A stretch of 42,463 nt of DNA from Ilumatobacteraceae bacterium (GTDB lineage Bacteria; Actinomycetota; Acidimicrobiia; Acidimicrobiales; Ilumatobacteraceae). The notes below the pieces were generated by a model, which searched no databases, was not told the DNA's origin, and saw only the letters and a program-made list of their open reading frames with translations. The number at the start of each line of letters is the position of its first letter. The stretch's first letter is position 1. The stretch covers positions 1 through 42,463 of the forward strand of contig SHUR01000004.1 in NCBI GenBank assembly GCA_009694565.1, in the 5' to 3' direction. Below are positions 42,254 through 42,463 of this stretch, piece by piece. A program made the translations under genes and the position numbers.

Positions 42254-42463
42254 TCAGCTGTAGTAGGGGTTTGAACCCGCGGCGTGGTCAGTTATATCAC
42301 GAACTTTTAGCACCCCTGGCACCTGTTCAATCAATGTGGTTTGGACGCCCTCAAGCATGGTCATCTTGCTCATCGAACAACCATGGCATCCGCCACCCAT
42401 TGTGAGATAGGCAACACCTTCAGTGTCGTGACCCACGAAGGTGACAAAGCCACCGTGCGATGC
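42254..42463 (-). CDS. Nfu/NifU C-terminal-type Fe-S scaffold (5' end cut by window edge)
   Basis: The frame is open from the edge, giving 69 C-terminal residues that begin ASHGGFVTFVGHDTEGV. The cluster-binding motif is GGGCHGCSMSKMTMLEGV (CxxC), followed by EQVPGVLKVRDITDHAAG and the typical NPYY end. Proteins of this domain hold and hand on 4Fe-4S clusters. The N-terminal part, and whether it is NfuA-like with a degenerate A-type domain, lies outside the window. It is upstream of the MOSC gene in the same unit. Confidence 0.93.
   Translation of the reverse strand, partial: ASHGGFVTFVGHDTEGVAYLTMGGGCHGCSMSKMTMLEGVQTTLIEQVPGVLKVRDITDHAAGSNPYYS

Overview
The window looks like a compact, medium-GC actinomycetotal chromosome, most likely a planktonic Acidimicrobiia-type lineage (taxon inferred, not tested). 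Evidence for this: a WhiB protein next to a PdtaS-type kinase, DUF3107, DUF3090 and SCO1664-family proteins, class II HelD, GlnK beside AmtB, and an MSMEG_4193-type phosphatase. No phage, IS element, CRISPR array or integrase is visible. About 48 protein genes and one tRNA fill nearly all of the DNA.

Layout. 1-4.8 kb: argS (cut by the left edge), tRNA-Arg(CCG), DinB-like protein, thioesterase, YqeY, DUF2889 protein, DoxX-like protein and Ogt. 4.8-7.6 kb: a DHA2 exporter convergent with an acyl-CoA dehydrogenase. 7.7-13.6 kb is the nitrogen/ion region and the most interesting part. It holds a broken OmpR-type winged-helix ORF, an 887-residue Na+/H+ antiporter whose C-terminal half is a catalytically dead GlnD-like HD-ACT-ACT module, then amtB (behind a GlnR-like repeat), glnK and an FrhB-like iron-sulfur flavoprotein. 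13.6-19.2 kb: two tandem HSL-type hydrolases, a family 5 uracil-DNA glycosylase, and the phosphatase-DUF3090-SCO1664 set with an unknown gene. 19.2-24.9 kb: etfBA, a lipid kinase, a glycerophosphodiesterase, whiB, pdtaS and DUF3107. 25-28 kb: Mrp-type Fe-S carrier with a divergent SufR-like regulator, a molybdopterin oxidoreductase and a SixA-like phosphatase. 28-34.5 kb: a complete System I cytochrome c maturation operon ccmABCDEFGHI, including a 44-codon ccmD. 34.5-42.5 kb: small membrane protein, TetR and DtxR regulators, lipoprotein, HelD, exported protein, unknown coiled protein, phosphofructokinase, MOSC protein and an Nfu-type Fe-S scaffold cut by the right edge.

How the genes fit together: energy metabolism recurs throughout (ETF and acyl-CoA dehydrogenase, cytochrome c maturation, Fe-S carriers and their regulator, Moco enzymes). 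The nitrogen block joins ammonium uptake (AmtB), PII signalling (GlnK, T-loop tyrosine intact) and an antiporter carrying GlnD-type sensor domains, which suggests nitrogen control of ion or pH homeostasis.

Two window-wide patterns stand out. Six genes have TANNNT exactly six bases before the start codon, the signature of leaderless mRNAs. All ten convergent gene pairs end within -4 to +7 bp of each other, leaving no room for intergenic terminators.
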